From: CAYXXZ01 sp050175615
Lineage (GTDB): Bacteria > Pseudomonadota > Gammaproteobacteria > Pseudomonadales > Porticoccaceae
Assembly (NCBI GenBank): GCA_050175615.1
Contig: JBFXIU010000001.1
Span: forward strand, 1 to 64,000
Reading direction: 5' to 3'
Length of the DNA stretch: 64,000 bases
The stretch's first letter is position 1; every line of letters begins with the position of its first letter. The translations under genes and the position numbers were made by a program. The notes under the pieces were generated by a model. The model had not been told where the DNA came from and searched no databases. It was given only the letters and a program-made list of their open reading frames with translations. Below are positions 17,242 through 25,488 of this stretch, piece after piece.

Positions 17242-17859
17242 ATGTTTGGCAAGCCGCGCTTTTCCCGCGAGGATGTGGAGATTCTCGCCGAGAATGTTCT
17301 CTACAAAGGTTTTTTCAGTATGCTGGGCTACAGGCTTCGCCACCGTCTTTTTAACGGCGGCTGGGGAAAGCCCATTTCCCGCGAGCTGTTCTGGCGACCC
17401 CAGGCGGTGGGCGTGCTCGTTTACGACCCCGGCAACGATCTGGTGGGTCTTGTCGAACAGTTCCGCATCGGCGCTCTGGAGCATGCTCGCGGACCCTGGC
17501 TGCTGGAGGTGGTTGCGGGACTGGTGGAGCCTGGAGAAAATCTCGAAGAGGTTGCCCACAGAGAACTGGCGGAAGAAGCGGGTTTGTGCGCCGAAAAGCT
17601 CATTCCCATTCACGATGTTCTGCTCACCCCCGGCGGCAGCAATGAGCGCATTGCGCTCTATTGTGGTCTGGCCAATCTCGCCGGCAAAGAAGGCATTTTT
17701 GGCCTGCCGGAAGAGGGGGAGGATATTCGCCTCCACGTGGTCAGCAGGGCACAGGCGCTGGAGGCGCTAAAAAACGGGGATTGCGACAATGCGCCCCTGA
17801 CCATTGCGTTGCAGTGGCTGGCATTGCATTATGACGATATTGCCACTGGTGTTCTGTAG
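17242..17859 (+). CDS. nudF: ADP-ribose pyrophosphatase NudF
   Basis: A 205-residue Nudix hydrolase that cleaves ADP-ribose to AMP and ribose-5-phosphate in the cytosol. The Nudix box GLVEPGENLEEVAHRELAEEAGL matches GX5EX7REUXEEXGU exactly. The preceding LLEVVAG and following TPGGSNERI are typical of the ADPRase group. ATG 17242 has AGGGG 7 bases upstream and gives the family length (E. coli 209); the 30 extra in-frame upstream residues are rejected. It opens a plus-strand run with DUF1249, cpdA, yqiA and parE, an order conserved in related gammaproteobacteria. Confidence 0.95.
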   Translation: MFGKPRFSREDVEILAENVLYKGFFSMLGYRLRHRLFNGGWGKPISRELFWRPQAVGVLVYDPGNDLVGLVEQFRIGALEHARGPWLLEVVAGLVEPGENLEEVAHRELAEEAGLCAEKLIPIHDVLLTPGGSNERIALYCGLANLAGKEGIFGLPEEGEDIRLHVVSRAQALEALKNGDCDNAPLTIALQWLALHYDDIATGVL

Positions 17860-17927
17860 CTGGTTCGCGGCTTCCCTGTTGGCAGGGTTTTAAATGGCGG
17901 CGATGCCGGCAGTAAAAAGAGGGTGAA

Positions 17928-18374
17928 GTGTTGCGTTATAAGGTTGATCTGAAAGCATTTATGGCGGATTGCGAGGCGAATTACTATCGCCTGCGCCAGC
18001 TTGTCCCCCGCTTTGATGATCTCGATCGCTTTCAGCTAGGCCTGCCCGGCAGCCACCGGGTCATCATGACGCTGGATGTTATTGAGCGCACGCCCTACAC
18101 CTCCCTGGTGGAAATTAGCCAGCAGGGGGCTGCAGGTTTGACAGAATGGCTGCCAGAACCTTCGCTGAAAGTTCGACTCTATCACGATGCGCGCCTCGCC
18201 GAAGTGGTACATTGTGCCGGTAGACGCAACCCCAGAGCCCGTTATCTGTATCCCAATGAAGAGATGTTGCAGCCGGATGAAAAAGCCCAGTGGAACCGTT
18301 TTCTGTCGGAATGGCTGTCACTGGCCATCGACCACGGTTTTGTGGCGGACATGCCTTGCGAATTTGTCGGCTGA
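17928..18374 (+). CDS. DUF1249 domain-containing protein
   Basis: A 148-residue protein of the DUF1249 (YqiB-like) family. The recognisable parts are MADCEANYYRLRQLVP, SLVEISQ and the C-terminal SLKVRLYHDARLAEVVHCAGRR...RYLYPNEEMLQPDEKAQWNRFLSEWL. The function is unknown, but the gene is nearly always between nudF and cpdA, as here. The start is the GTG at 17928 after GAGGGTGAA; the spacing to nudF is 68 bases. Confidence 0.9.
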   Translation: MLRYKVDLKAFMADCEANYYRLRQLVPRFDDLDRFQLGLPGSHRVIMTLDVIERTPYTSLVEISQQGAAGLTEWLPEPSLKVRLYHDARLAEVVHCAGRRNPRARYLYPNEEMLQPDEKAQWNRFLSEWLSLAIDHGFVADMPCEFVG

Positions 18375-18409
18375 TCATGGCATCCATCAATTACTAGAAG
18401 AACAATAAC

Positions 18410-19234
18410 GTGGATATTTTGGCCAGCCAGGGGGCAGAGCACAGAGCGAACGGGATGGTTCGCATCGTTCAGATCACTGACTGCCATCTGGGGCCTCAGG
18501 TAGACTATCGGCTTGCGGGAGTGAGGACGCTCGGCAGTTTTGAGGAAGTTCTGCAGCGTGTGGTGAAAGATTCTCCTCCGCCCGAAATGGTGGTCGTCAG
18601 CGGCGATATCGCCGCCCACGGCTCCAGGGTTGCTTATGATCACTTTAGCCAGCGAATGGCTGAATCCAAATTGACCTATAGCTGGCTGGCGGGTAACCAC
18701 GACGATTTCGCCATGATGTCAGCCATTCCCCAGCTGCCCGTCTATGCGCCCGTGCAGATTCTGGGAGCCTGGCGTATTATCAGCCTCAATACGGCGGTAC
18801 CCCACCGAGTGGGCGGGCGGCTGGCCGAGGAGGAGCTGGAATTTCTCGCCCTGGCATTGGCGGAACAGAATGATCACCCTGTTGCTCTGTTTATGCACCA
18901 CCCCCCCATGGATGTGGGTTGTCGCTGGCTCGATCGCCAGCAGGTCGCCAACGGTGGAGCCTTAGCGGAAATTGTCCGTTCCTGCGCCAATGTCAAAGGG
19001 ATTTTCACCGGCCATGTCCACCAGCAGGCCAGCCTCGAATTTGCCGGGGTTCCCCTGTATTGTACGCCCTCGACCTGCTTCCAGTTCGCCGCCCATCAGG
19101 ACGACTTTGCCCTTGCCGACCTGCCGCCGGGTTATCGCTGGATCAATCTTTGTGACGATGGCAGTATCGATACGGGCGTTATCTACATCGAAGACACCAG
19201 AGAAAAGGTCGATGTCGGGGTGAAAGGTTACTGA
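18410..19234 (+). CDS. cpdA: 3',5'-cyclic AMP phosphodiesterase CpdA
   Basis: A class III calcineurin-like metallophosphoesterase that hydrolyses cAMP. The metal-binding motifs are in order: DCH (ITDCHLG), GD (VVSGDIAAHG), GNHD, the MHHPP His and GHVH. At 274 residues it matches the family. The start is the GTG at 18410; the ribosome site AGAAG is weak. cAMP breakdown links it to the Vfr/Crp-like regulator encoded 40 kb away in this same window, and in Pseudomonas cpdA is controlled by Vfr. It lies 35 bases after DUF1249 and 58 bases before yqiA. Confidence 0.94.
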   Translation: MDILASQGAEHRANGMVRIVQITDCHLGPQVDYRLAGVRTLGSFEEVLQRVVKDSPPPEMVVVSGDIAAHGSRVAYDHFSQRMAESKLTYSWLAGNHDDFAMMSAIPQLPVYAPVQILGAWRIISLNTAVPHRVGGRLAEEELEFLALALAEQNDHPVALFMHHPPMDVGCRWLDRQQVANGGALAEIVRSCANVKGIFTGHVHQQASLEFAGVPLYCTPSTCFQFAAHQDDFALADLPPGYRWINLCDDGSIDTGVIYIEDTREKVDVGVKGY

Positions 19235-19292
19235 TTTTCTCTATAATCCCCGGCAACCTAACCCATTATTGACATAACGGTTGATACATTTC

Positions 19293-19862
19293 ATGCACCT
19301 TCTCTATCTACACGGTTATAACAGCTCTCCCGATTCCACCAAGGCGCGCCAGCTGCAAGCCTGGTTGGCCAGGGAACACCCAAATATCGAGTATGTCTGC
19401 CCGTTTCAAAGCCCCTTTGCCGACAAGATTGGCGAGCAGCTCCTCGATGTCAGCAAGGATTTCGACTGGTCAAACACCCTGGTGATTGGCAGCTCCATGG
19501 GCGGTTTTTTTGCCACCTGGCTGGCGGAGAAGTTCGCCTGCAAGGCGGTGTTGATCAATCCCGCCGTGCGCCCCTGGGAGGCGGTGGAGGATCTGGCTGG
19601 CACCCAGACCAATTACCACACTGGCGAAACCTTTATTCTGACCGAGCAGGATGTCAACGATTTTCGCCACTACGGTGTCGATACCATCAGCCACCCCGAA
19701 AATCTGTGGGTATTGCTGCAAACCGCCGATGAGGTTCTCGACTACCGCAAGGCGGAGTCGTTTTACAAAGGCTGCCGACTAACCATCGAAGAGGGCGGCG
19801 ACCACAGTTTTCAGGGTTTTGAGCGCTTTTTTTCCGATATTATCCGTTTTTGGAAGCCATAA
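19293..19862 (+). CDS. yqiA: YqiA-type esterase (alpha/beta hydrolase)
   Basis: A 189-residue small esterase with the UPF0227/YqiA fold. LLYLHGYNSSPDSTKA carries the oxyanion region, GSSMGGFFATWLA the nucleophilic Ser, and GGDHSFQGF the catalytic His. TADEVLDY supplies the acid. ATG 19293 is chosen because the TTG four codons earlier adds nothing conserved. The stop is directly followed by the parE ATG, so translation is probably coupled. Confidence 0.93.
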   Translation: MHLLYLHGYNSSPDSTKARQLQAWLAREHPNIEYVCPFQSPFADKIGEQLLDVSKDFDWSNTLVIGSSMGGFFATWLAEKFACKAVLINPAVRPWEAVEDLAGTQTNYHTGETFILTEQDVNDFRHYGVDTISHPENLWVLLQTADEVLDYRKAESFYKGCRLTIEEGGDHSFQGFERFFSDIIRFWKP

Positions 19863-21764
19863 ATGAGTAACTACAACGCCGAGGATATTGAAGTCCTCAC
19901 CGGGCTCGACCCGGTGCGCAAACGTCCGGGCATGTACACGGACACCACCAGACCCAACCATCTCGCCCAGGAAATCATCGACAACAGTGTCGACGAGGCG
20001 CTGGCGGGGCACGCCAGAAAAATTGATGTCATTCTTCACAGGGATGGCAGCGTTACCGTCACCGACGATGGTCGCGGCATGCCCGTGGACATTCACCCGG
20101 AACAGGGGGTGTCGGGGGTTGAGGTTATTCTTTCCACCCTTCACGCCGGCGGCAAGTTTTCCAATAAAAATTACCAGTTTTCCGGCGGTCTTCACGGGGT
20201 GGGCATCTCCGTGGTCAACGCCCTGTCACTGACGCTCGACGTCACCATTCGCCGCGACGGCCAGGTCTACCACATCGCTTTTGCCGGGGGCAACAAAGTC
20301 AGCGACCTCAAGGTCATCGACAGCTGCGGCAAGCGCAACACCGGCACCAGTGTCCGTTTTATGCCGGATCCAAAGTATTTTGATACCGTCAAATTTTCCC
20401 TGTCGCGACTGCGCCATGTGTTGCGCGCCAAGGCGGTGCTCTGTGCCGGACTTGAAGTCACCTTCCTCGACGAAAACCTGGGGGAAACCGAAACCTGGTA
20501 TTACCAGGACGGCCTTGCCGATTACCTGTCATCGGCCACCAGCGAATGGCCGACGTTGCCGGCGGCGCCCTTTGTGGGCACCTTTGCCGGGCGCAGCGAA
20601 GCGGTGGACTGGGCGGTGCAATGGCATCCCGAAGGCGGCACCCTGATTCAGGAAAGTTACGTCAACCTGATTCCCACTACTCAAGGGGGGACACACGTCA
20701 ACGGCTTGCGCACCGGGTTATTGGAAGCCATGCGCGAATTCTGCGAATTTCGCAACCTCCTGCCCCGCGGCGTCAAACTGACACCGGACGATATTTGGGA
20801 TCAGTGCAGTTATGTGCTGTCCTCCAAGCTCGCCGATCCCCAGTTCTCCGGTCAAACCAAAGAGCGGCTGTCGTCCCGGGAGGCGGCGGCTTTTGTTTCC
20901 GGCGTGGTCAAGGACGCCTTCAGTCTGTGGCTCAACCAGCACACCGAAGAGGCGGAAAAGCTCGCCGAACTCTGCATCAGCTCCGCCCAGCGGCGGCTGC
21001 GCACCAGCAAAAAAATCGAGCGCAAGCGCGTTACCGCAGGCCCGGCGCTGCCGGGAAAACTGGCGGACTGTTCCAGTGGTGATCCCGCCGTGGGCGAACT
21101 CTTTCTGGTGGAAGGGGATTCGGCGGGCGGCTCGGCCAAGCAGGCGCGGGACAGGGTATTTCAGGCGATCATGCCCCTGCGTGGCAAAATTCTCAATACC
21201 TGGGAAGTGGACAGCCAGGAAATTCTCGGCTCCCAGGAGGTTCACGATATCTCCGTCGCCCTTGGCGTCGACCCCGGCAATACCGACCTCTCCCAACTGC
21301 GCTACCACAAAATCTGCATTCTCGCCGATGCCGACTCCGACGGCCTGCATATTGCCACCCTGCTGTGCGCCCTCTTCGTGCGCCACTTTCGGCCATTGGT
21401 GAGCGCTGGTCATGTCTTCGTCGCCATGCCGCCCCTGTTCCGTATCGATGTTGGCAAAGAGGTGTTCTACGCCCTCGACGAGAGCGAGCGCCAGGGCATT
21501 CTCGACCGTATTCAGGCGGAAAAGAAAAAAGGCAAGGTCAATGTGCAACGCTTCAAAGGCCTGGGGGAAATGAACCCGCTGCAACTGCGGGAAACCACCA
21601 TGGCGCCGGACACCCGCCGCCTGGTGCAACTCACCCTCGACGACGACCTCGCCCAGGGCGGCATCGACACCAATGAATTAATGGATATGCTGCTCGCCAA
21701 AAAACGCGCCGGTGACCGCAAGCACTGGCTGGAAGAAAAGGGCAATCTGGCGGATGTGGGGTAA
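19863..21764 (+). CDS. parE: DNA topoisomerase IV subunit B ParE
   Basis: ParE is the ATPase subunit of topoisomerase IV, which decatenates daughter chromosomes. The 633-residue protein (E. coli 630) has the GHKL ATP site (EIIDNSVDEALAG, DDGRGMP, GLHGVGISVVNALS). The transducer region follows, then the Toprim domain with EGDSAGGSAKQARDR and the Asp triad in ILADADSDGLHI. The C-terminal RFKGLGEMNP is also present. It is adjacent to yqiA with no gap. parC is not next to it in this window, unlike in some relatives; the next gene is a diguanylate cyclase. Confidence 0.98.
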   Translation: MSNYNAEDIEVLTGLDPVRKRPGMYTDTTRPNHLAQEIIDNSVDEALAGHARKIDVILHRDGSVTVTDDGRGMPVDIHPEQGVSGVEVILSTLHAGGKFSNKNYQFSGGLHGVGISVVNALSLTLDVTIRRDGQVYHIAFAGGNKVSDLKVIDSCGKRNTGTSVRFMPDPKYFDTVKFSLSRLRHVLRAKAVLCAGLEVTFLDENLGETETWYYQDGLADYLSSATSEWPTLPAAPFVGTFAGRSEAVDWAVQWHPEGGTLIQESYVNLIPTTQGGTHVNGLRTGLLEAMREFCEFRNLLPRGVKLTPDDIWDQCSYVLSSKLADPQFSGQTKERLSSREAAAFVSGVVKDAFSLWLNQHTEEAEKLAELCISSAQRRLRTSKKIERKRVTAGPALPGKLADCSSGDPAVGELFLVEGDSAGGSAKQARDRVFQAIMPLRGKILNTWEVDSQEILGSQEVHDISVALGVDPGNTDLSQLRYHKICILADADSDGLHIATLLCALFVRHFRPLVSAGHVFVAMPPLFRIDVGKEVFYALDESERQGILDRIQAEKKKGKVNVQRFKGLGEMNPLQLRETTMAPDTRRLVQLTLDDDLAQGGIDTNELMDMLLAKKRAGDRKHWLEEKGNLADVG

Positions 21765-21811
21765 TTGTAATTCGGCAACTCAACGTTCTGGCCGGTGAGC
21801 CAGTTGTTGCG

Positions 21812-22708
21812 ATGAATAGCAGAGAACCCTTAAATATTCCGGACAGGACAGATGCCCTGGTGGTGGCGCTGGATGACGCCATGAAAATCCATTGGGCATG
21901 GTCGCGGAAAATACTCCATTATCTGCTGCTCGATGAAAAGCCTGAAGAGGATGTGGTTGCTGAGGATGCTCATCGGCACTGCCGGTTTTCTGGCTGTCTT
22001 GCAGAACTCAATGACCAGCTGCGGGTGCTGAATGCAGTAAAACTAACAGAACTGTTGTCGGTTCATGAAAATTTACATGCCTTTGTGAGAGGTCTCTACC
22101 ATAAAATAGTCAGCGGCGAAAAAGTCACAGCAACAGACTTGAATAATATTGATTGTGCCCATCAGCAGATTTTAGAGTTGCTGTCGGAATTTAAAACCCA
22201 GGCAGTGCTGGCTCATAACAGTATCGATGAATTGACCGGGCTGCCCACGCGAAAATTTCTTTGCAAAGATTTTTTGCAATTTCAGAAGCTCTGTTCACGG
22301 CATCAATCCTTGCACGCACTGATGATGGTAGACGTGGATCATTTTAAAAGAATCAACGATACCTACGGACATTTGGCCGGCGACCGGGTTCTTAAACAGT
22401 TGGCTGAAGTGATGGCGTCGGCACTGAGGGAGAGTGACAGAGTTTACAGATTCGGCGGTGAGGAATTTGTGGTTCAGTCAGAAACCAATGACCGGGAAGG
22501 CATTGCTGTCGCTGCGAACAGATTGCGCAGAGCTGTGGCAGGTTGCAATCTTGATCTCGAAAAGAACGGGCACGAATTTATTACCATTACCCTGGGTGTA
22601 ACGCTCGCGCATCCAAGCGATACGCTTGATGCAGTGATAAGCAGGGCAGATCAAGCGCTCTACAAGGGCAAGGAACAGGGTCGTAATTGTGTGGTGTTTG
22701 GCGATTAA
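21812..22708 (+). CDS. Zinc-responsive diguanylate cyclase, CZB-GGDEF (DgcZ-like)
   Basis: A 298-residue cytosolic protein. The N-terminal half (about residues 10-130) has the layout of a chemoreceptor zinc-binding (CZB) domain. Candidate zinc ligands are His27 (MKIHWAW), Cys57 (HCRFSGC), His85 and His89 (VHENLHAF). They align with H22, C52, H79 and H83, which I recall as the zinc ligands of E. coli DgcZ. The GGDEF domain follows (DELTGLPTRK, DVDHFKRINDTYGH) with active site GGEEF. An intact RESD I-site lies exactly five residues before it, so feedback inhibition by c-di-GMP is expected. Zinc binding in DgcZ suppresses activity; the same is inferred here. It lies 47 bases after parE. Confidence 0.9.
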   Translation: MNSREPLNIPDRTDALVVALDDAMKIHWAWSRKILHYLLLDEKPEEDVVAEDAHRHCRFSGCLAELNDQLRVLNAVKLTELLSVHENLHAFVRGLYHKIVSGEKVTATDLNNIDCAHQQILELLSEFKTQAVLAHNSIDELTGLPTRKFLCKDFLQFQKLCSRHQSLHALMMVDVDHFKRINDTYGHLAGDRVLKQLAEVMASALRESDRVYRFGGEEFVVQSETNDREGIAVAANRLRRAVAGCNLDLEKNGHEFITITLGVTLAHPSDTLDAVISRADQALYKGKEQGRNCVVFGD

Positions 22709-22801
22709 TGCCATTGCAGCCCGTCACCACTGACAATAATTTAGGCTTTTGGCTTGCAGTAGATAGGCAGGCTGAAATTATTCGCTAATGGTTAATGTTG
22801 G

Positions 22802-23617
22802 CTACCAAGCGGCGGGATCAAGGCCGTAAAATTGTTGAAACTGCCGGTAGAGTTGCGGCAGTTTTTCCTTCATTTGTTGTGGCTTTTCAAAAAAACTTTC
22901 GGTACACACGGCAAAAAATTCGGCGGCGGAGACTGCGCCGTATTCATCGATGACCTGGTTTTCCCCGTGCGCCACTCTGTTTTTGAAAGCGTCGTATTCT
23001 CTGCTGAGAACCTCCGCCCATTGCTGGTAGCTCTCTCTGTCGCGCAGCACAGGCAAACCGTCCATGGCGACATTTTCTTCATCGAGCTTGTGGGCAAATT
23101 CGTGTAAAACCACATTGTGGCCGTCTTCCTCGCCGGACGCGCCGCGCATTACATCCGCCCAGGACAGCACCACAGGGCCTCGATGCCAGGACTCACCGGC
23201 GCGGGCGCTTTGGTGGTGAGTTTCCACCAGGCCGTCGTAGTGAATATCGGCGGCCATATAGGTATCCGGGTAAACCAGAATGGTCTGAAAGCCGGGAAAA
23301 TAGTGTTTTTCCCGGTTCAAAATCAGCAGGCAGGCGTTGGCGGCAATAATCAAGCGCACCTCGTCGTTGATGACAAAACCGTCGCAACCGACAAAGGCTT
23401 TGTCATCGAGAAAATAGAAAATCAGCCCCTGGAGTTTTTTCTGTAGATGCCGGGGTAAACGATTGTAGAGGGGAACATGGTCGCGGAGAATCTGGATATG
23501 CTGCGGCGACAGTTGCGATGCCAGCAATTTTCGCCGTTTTATTTTTTGATTGTAGATATAGCCTGCCCAGGCGATAACGGCAACAGCAAGCAGGGCGAAA
23601 AGAATTTCTGTCGTCAT
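22802..23617 (-). CDS. mtfA: Zinc-dependent peptidase MtfA
   Basis: A 271-residue MtfA-family protein. One N-terminal membrane helix (EILFALLAVAVIAWAGYIY) is followed by the soluble domain with HEFAHKLDEE, an HExxH zinc motif, and a downstream Glu in FFAVCTESFFEKP. In E. coli MtfA binds the repressor Mlc and raises glucose PTS expression; it also has aminopeptidase activity. No ptsG or mlc gene is nearby. ATG 23617 is chosen, and the frame upstream to 23734 overlaps the DCC gene and has no resemblance to the family. The N-terminal membrane helix is common in marine homologues. Confidence 0.9.
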   Translation of the reverse strand: MTTEILFALLAVAVIAWAGYIYNQKIKRRKLLASQLSPQHIQILRDHVPLYNRLPRHLQKKLQGLIFYFLDDKAFVGCDGFVINDEVRLIIAANACLLILNREKHYFPGFQTILVYPDTYMAADIHYDGLVETHHQSARAGESWHRGPVVLSWADVMRGASGEEDGHNVVLHEFAHKLDEENVAMDGLPVLRDRESYQQWAEVLSREYDAFKNRVAHGENQVIDEYGAVSAAEFFAVCTESFFEKPQQMKEKLPQLYRQFQQFYGLDPAAW

Positions 23618-23664
23618 TTGAGAGTCTTTTATTTTAATGCCATTGCAAAATGTGGTGGCGGATT

Positions 23665-24069
23665 TTACAGGCCGATAAATCGTGATTTGAACGATTCTTT
23701 CGGCATTATGCACTCTGCGCTCTTGCCAAACCACCTGTACCTGTTGCGCGCCACCAGGCGGTAAAAATAATCTCTGACAGCGGTGGGAATAATTTTAAAG
23801 ATAACCAGCAAAGGCCAGAGTCCCGAGAGGTCTTTGGCAATTTCCAGGGCGGCATTGCTGGCGGTGAAAACGCGGTCATTTTTAATCAGAATAACGGTGG
23901 ACATCTCGGGATCGTTAATCTGGTGTTGCTGCAATAAATTTTCGGCATAGGTGGTTTGTCGGGGTGAAAAGGCAAATTTTCCCTTGGGGTCGCGCGGGAT
24001 AATGAAGTTTACCCAGGCGTTGCAGAAGTTGCAGACGCCGTCAAAAATAATCAACTGTTTATCGCTCAT
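23665..24069 (-). CDS. DCC family (DUF393) thiol-disulfide-oxidoreductase-like protein
   Basis: A 134-residue DUF393 protein. The family-defining DGVCNFC motif is at residues 10-16, and a second hydrophobic part (LWPLLVIFKIIPTAVRDYFYRLVARNRYRWFG) follows. The name comes from the Asp-x-x-Cys-x-x-Cys motif; a redox role is assumed rather than shown. The gene precedes mtfA on the same strand with a gap of 47 bases. Confidence 0.88.
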   Translation of the reverse strand: MSDKQLIIFDGVCNFCNAWVNFIIPRDPKGKFAFSPRQTTYAENLLQQHQINDPEMSTVILIKNDRVFTASNAALEIAKDLSGLWPLLVIFKIIPTAVRDYFYRLVARNRYRWFGKSAECIMPKESFKSRFIGL

Positions 24070-24345
24070 TGTAAATCTGACTGGCGGGCAAATGGGTGTT
24101 TTCTTGACAGAGAAACTGGAACATGGGTGATCTCGCCTTTTGATATTGGGGCTTTCAAATTAGGGCAAACCGCAAAACCTGCCCCCTGGGTTCTCAGCAG
24201 TTTGTTAGCGCTTGGACTCTGCGTCAACAGGGGACTGGAACCACTCGTAGAGTTTATCAAAGGGCGCATCAACTGTAGCGGAGCCGGAGGCGCAACGAAA
24301 AAGGGGGGAGCGCTGCTTGGCTTTGTTAGGGCATCGCTGTATATT
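24070..24345. other. AT/GC-mixed spacer upstream of the yefM operator, no supported gene
   Basis: About 276 bases with no convincing open frame. A minus-strand frame (24066-24566) runs through it but overlaps yefM and has no recognisable content. TTTGTTAG occurs at about 24199 and 24323. A related TTGTTAGGG follows yoeB at 24931. These could be traces of how the toxin-antitoxin module was inserted, but no canonical integron attC fold could be drawn. Confidence 0.4.
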
Positions 24346-24364
24346 TGTACGGCATTTCCGTACA
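24346..24364. promoter_or_regulatory. Palindromic operator of yefM-yoeB
   Basis: TGTACGG (24346-24352) and CCGTACA (24358-24364) form a perfect 7-bp inverted repeat around a 5-base spacer, 13 bases before the yefM ATG. E. coli YefM/YoeB is known to bind operators with TGTACA core palindromes, so this is the expected autoregulatory site. Confidence 0.78.
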
Positions 24365-24377
24365 TAAAGGTGATTCT

Positions 24378-24650
24378 ATGGACACGATCAGCGTAAACAA
24401 ATTTAGAGACAACCTGAAAAGTCTTGTAGAACAAGTGGTTAGTCGGCACGAGCCGCTCAAGGTAACCCGGCGGGCGGGCGAGGCCTTTGTGGTTATGAGC
24501 GCCGATGACTGGGAGCGGGAGCAAGAAACCCTTCATGTGCTCCAAAGCAAAAACCTCATGCAGCAAATTGCCGATTCACTTGCTACTCATACCCGTGGAC
24601 AGGGCTACCAACCGACCGCCGAGCAGATCAATGAGATCACTGGTATTTGA
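24378..24650 (+). CDS. yefM: Antitoxin YefM (Phd/YefM family)
   Basis: A 90-residue antitoxin. The N-terminal DNA-binding part is DTISVNKFRDNLKSLVEQVVSRHEPLKVTRR, followed by EAFVVMSADDWEREQETLHVLQS. The C-terminal tail that wraps the toxin is flexible and polar. AAAGG lies 8 bases before ATG 24378. It represses its own operon through the palindrome just upstream. It overlaps yoeB by 20 bases. Confidence 0.95.
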   Translation: MDTISVNKFRDNLKSLVEQVVSRHEPLKVTRRAGEAFVVMSADDWEREQETLHVLQSKNLMQQIADSLATHTRGQGYQPTAEQINEITGI

Positions 24651-24903
24651 AGGTAATACCTGGGAAGCGCATGAGACTATGCGCGAAAAGGACAAACGGC
24701 TCCACAAAGCCTTATGTAAATTGCTCAAAGAAATGCTCCGATCTGATGATCCTTCAGCGGGGCTCGGGAAACCCGAGCCGCTCAAGCACAATCTTTCTGG
24801 CCTCTGGTCAAAACGGATTTCACAGAAAGACCGCTTGATATATCGCTTTGATGATAAATCCATTTATATCTTTGCTATTGGCGGACACTACGATCAGCCT
24901 TAA
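24631..24903 (+). CDS. yoeB: Toxin YoeB, ribosome-dependent mRNA endonuclease
   Basis: A 90-residue RelE-superfamily toxin. LVFEGNTWEAHE at the start, the catalytic Glu/Arg region (LKHNLSGLWSKRISQKDRLIYRF) and the C-terminal GGHYDQP with the conserved His-Tyr are all present, so it looks active. ATG 24631 lies inside the yefM end, the usual coupled arrangement. YoeB cleaves mRNA in the ribosomal A site when YefM is degraded. Confidence 0.95.
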   Translation: MRSLVFEGNTWEAHETMREKDKRLHKALCKLLKEMLRSDDPSAGLGKPEPLKHNLSGLWSKRISQKDRLIYRFDDKSIYIFAIGGHYDQP

Positions 24904-24932
24904 CGCCAGCAACATGGCGACCCCTTGGGGTT

Positions 24933-24981
24933 GTTAGGGGCTTGGGCATGCAAGCCCCCTGACTCGCCGTTAAGGCGAAAC
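24933..24981 (-). repeat. Hairpin element, copy A (minus-strand orientation)
   Basis: Read on the minus strand the element is GTTTCGCC-loop-GGCGAGT, then a second hairpin GGGGCTTG/CAAGCCCC with loop and closing bases TTGCATGCCCAA, ending TAAC. It faces a second copy 64 bases away that has the same conserved boxes but a different second stem. The two stems are preserved by paired changes, which argues that the folded form matters. It begins 30 bases after yoeB. Confidence 0.7.
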
Positions 24982-25045
24982 AGCAAACTATCCGCAACCC
25001 GGATTTCGCAATAGTGAACATTCTCGGTGTTGTTTTTGAGTTTCG

Positions 25046-25098
25046 GTTTCGCCCTCCTGGGCGAGTGACTTATTTTTGCATGCCCAAAAATAAGTAAC
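25046..25098 (+). repeat. Hairpin element, copy B (plus-strand orientation)
   Basis: GTTTCGCCC pairs across TCCT with GGGCGAGT. A perfect 11-bp stem follows, ACTTATTTTTG (25068-25078) with CAAAAATAAGT (25085-25095), whose loop region is again TTGCATGCCCAA; the element ends TAAC. It shares its conserved boxes with copy A but not its stem sequence. I recall similar GCGAGTGACTT...AAGTAACC repeats scattered in many proteobacterial genomes, usually unannotated. Confidence 0.75.
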
Positions 25099-25488
25099 CA
25101 ACAAAAAGGGCACCCCGCTCCGGCTCCCTGCGGGTTCCCTGCGATGCTCGCCAAATGGCGGCGCTGCGGAACTCGTCGCTACGCTCCTCAGACAGTCCTC
25201 GCTTAATCCGCCATTTAGCTGCGCTTCTCGGTGCCTTCGAAGGGGAATTCAAGACATGCGAGATTCGGAAAATATCGCTTTAAAAATTTAATACTTTTAA
25301 GGCCCAAAACTGGCTCTGAACTTCGTCCCCTTCGCATCGGCGAGCAACGGAGAAAAATAACGGATAAGAGCGAGGACTATTTTGATTTAAACGAATTAAG
25401 AATCAGGCCTTGTGCTCTGGCTTGGTGTACCGAAGAGCCAGAATTGGTTGGTCGTTGGCTTGGGCAAAAGACAAGACCTGATGTTAGC
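25099..25488. other. Non-coding stretch downstream of hairpin copy B
   Basis: About 390 bases. The first 150 (to about 25250) are GC-rich and read like the constant tail that often follows copy-B-type repeats (GGCTCCCTGCGGGTTCCCTGCG). Short frames here on either strand have odd Arg/Ser-rich compositions and are not believed. The rest is AT-richer. A 98-codon plus-strand frame (25231-25527) has no ribosome site or recognisable content and overlaps the GFA gene. Confidence 0.5.

Noticed and set aside
24190..24960. Integron cassette boundaries (attC sites) around yefM-yoeB
   Set aside because: CCTTAAC at 24898 and GTTAGGG at 24933 resemble outer attC boxes, but no L-box pairing could be drawn between them and no integrase gene is present. 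A covariance-model search would decide.
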